A DNA stretch of 64,000 nt from Austropuccinia psidii. Lineage: Eukaryota; Basidiomycota; Pucciniomycetes; Pucciniales; Sphaerophragmiaceae. Every line of letters begins with the position of its first letter. Positions within the stretch are counted from its first letter, which is position 1. The stretch covers positions 51,813,569-51,877,568 of the forward strand of contig JALGQZ010000007.1 of assembly GCA_023105745.1 (NCBI GenBank). The letters are read 5' to 3'. The translations under genes and the position numbers were made by a program. The notes below the pieces were generated by a model. The model saw nothing but the letters and a program-made list of their open reading frames with translations. It was not told the DNA's origin and searched no databases. Positions 63,444-64,000 of this stretch are shown in pieces.

Positions 63444-64000
63444 TGTAAGATTTGACTATGAAACTAATGATAATATTACTATTAATCAACAGTACTATGT
63501 CTGTTCTTATGAAATATAATAATAAAATATTATTATAACCACAATTAAATAATTAAAGAATTATTTCTTTCACGTGTTAAGCACTACTAGTGATTTTAAC
63601 AGTGAGCAGTAATTGTCTACAAGAATCAATTACAAGAAGAATTTCATAATAAAAACTTCTTTTATTAAAATAATAAAATTATTTTAATAGATAATTATCT
63701 TTTTGCAAGAATAATTATAAAGATAATTCTTGAAGAAAACTAATTTTAGAGAAAAACTTTAAGAATTAAAGATAAATGACTCACTTATACTCCAAAGAGA
63801 TTATTGAAAGAGATAAGCAGAGAAATTTGACATAGAATTGTGGATTTAAGGGATCAAAATGATTTATAGCAGGATTACAACAATATATAGTTGGATTATA
63901 TGATTTCAAGTCTTTCTGATTGATTCTGAAAGAATTAAAATACTTAAGAATAGTTTAACTAATACTTACTTGTTGGTAACAATGATATAAATGGATAATA
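63444..64000 (-). repeat. D-family LTR, copy 4, reverse orientation, cut by window edge
   Basis: Starts TGTAAGATTTGACTATGAAAC on the plus strand, the reverse complement of the D LTR end. It continues in inverse alignment with about 20793-20265 (shared words include GACAATTACTGCTTACT and CTACTAGTGATTTTA-type blocks). The other end lies beyond the window. Confidence 0.75.

Overview
The window looks like a gene-poor, repeat-swollen chromosome segment of a basidiomycete fungus, most likely a rust (Pucciniales). The base composition is very AT-rich. Introns are short (about 45-120 nt) and spliceosomal. The dominant content is nested Ty3/gypsy, Ty1/copia, MULE and hAT elements of the kinds that fill rust genomes. 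The gypsy polyproteins remind me of those of the myrtle rust Austropuccinia psidii, but that is recollection and was not searched. I see no rRNA, tRNA, CRISPR or bacterial feature.

Layout. Positions 1-27.7 kb are one nest of retroelements. An old gypsy element on the minus strand ('C') runs from a 5' LTR at about 25.25 kb to a 3' LTR remnant ending at 5.89 kb. It has been split by: (i) gypsy 'B', whose gag, leader and 5' LTR occupy 1-4463 and which landed in C's 3' LTR; (ii) a nearly intact 10.1-kb gypsy 'A' (6473-16569, 1838-bp LTRs, TSD CCATC) inside C's integrase; (iii) a solo LTR of family 'D' (18887-20793, TSD ATTGT); (iv) a second D-type LTR at 21.5 kb. An inverted copy of C's LTR abuts C's own 5' LTR and forms a large imperfect palindrome (25.25-27.7 kb).

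Positions 29.4-36.1 kb hold a decayed MULE-type transposase gene on the plus strand with an OTU-like C-terminus. It is interrupted by a solo A-type LTR (30384-32171) and a solo D LTR (33519-35692, TSD GTAAA). Positions 36.1-47.6 kb are an AT-rich desert of unrecognisable decayed DNA.

Positions 47.6-52.9 kb are the only host-gene island, visibly richer in GC and CpG. It contains one 22-exon gene for a GH92-family alpha-mannosidase-like protein with an N-terminal membrane anchor. My exon model sums to 2643 nt (880 codons plus stop) with no internal stop.

Positions 55.75-62.8 kb are a decayed copia pol on the minus strand, cut inside RNase H by a 3.46-kb hAT element (55944-59405, duplicated TGCTATGAA). 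The right edge (63444-64000) is another D LTR in reverse orientation.

The most interesting signal is in element A. Upstream of and overlapping the long Gag-Pol frame is a second reading frame. It becomes a continuous 282-codon ORF if two small introns are removed, one of which splits its start codon (A|TG). It ends in an ATGA that overlaps an ATG of the Gag-Pol frame. This suggests an undescribed spliced ORF1, followed by stop-restart expression of Gag-Pol, and implies that the first 220 codons of the long ORF are overprinted rather than real Gag.
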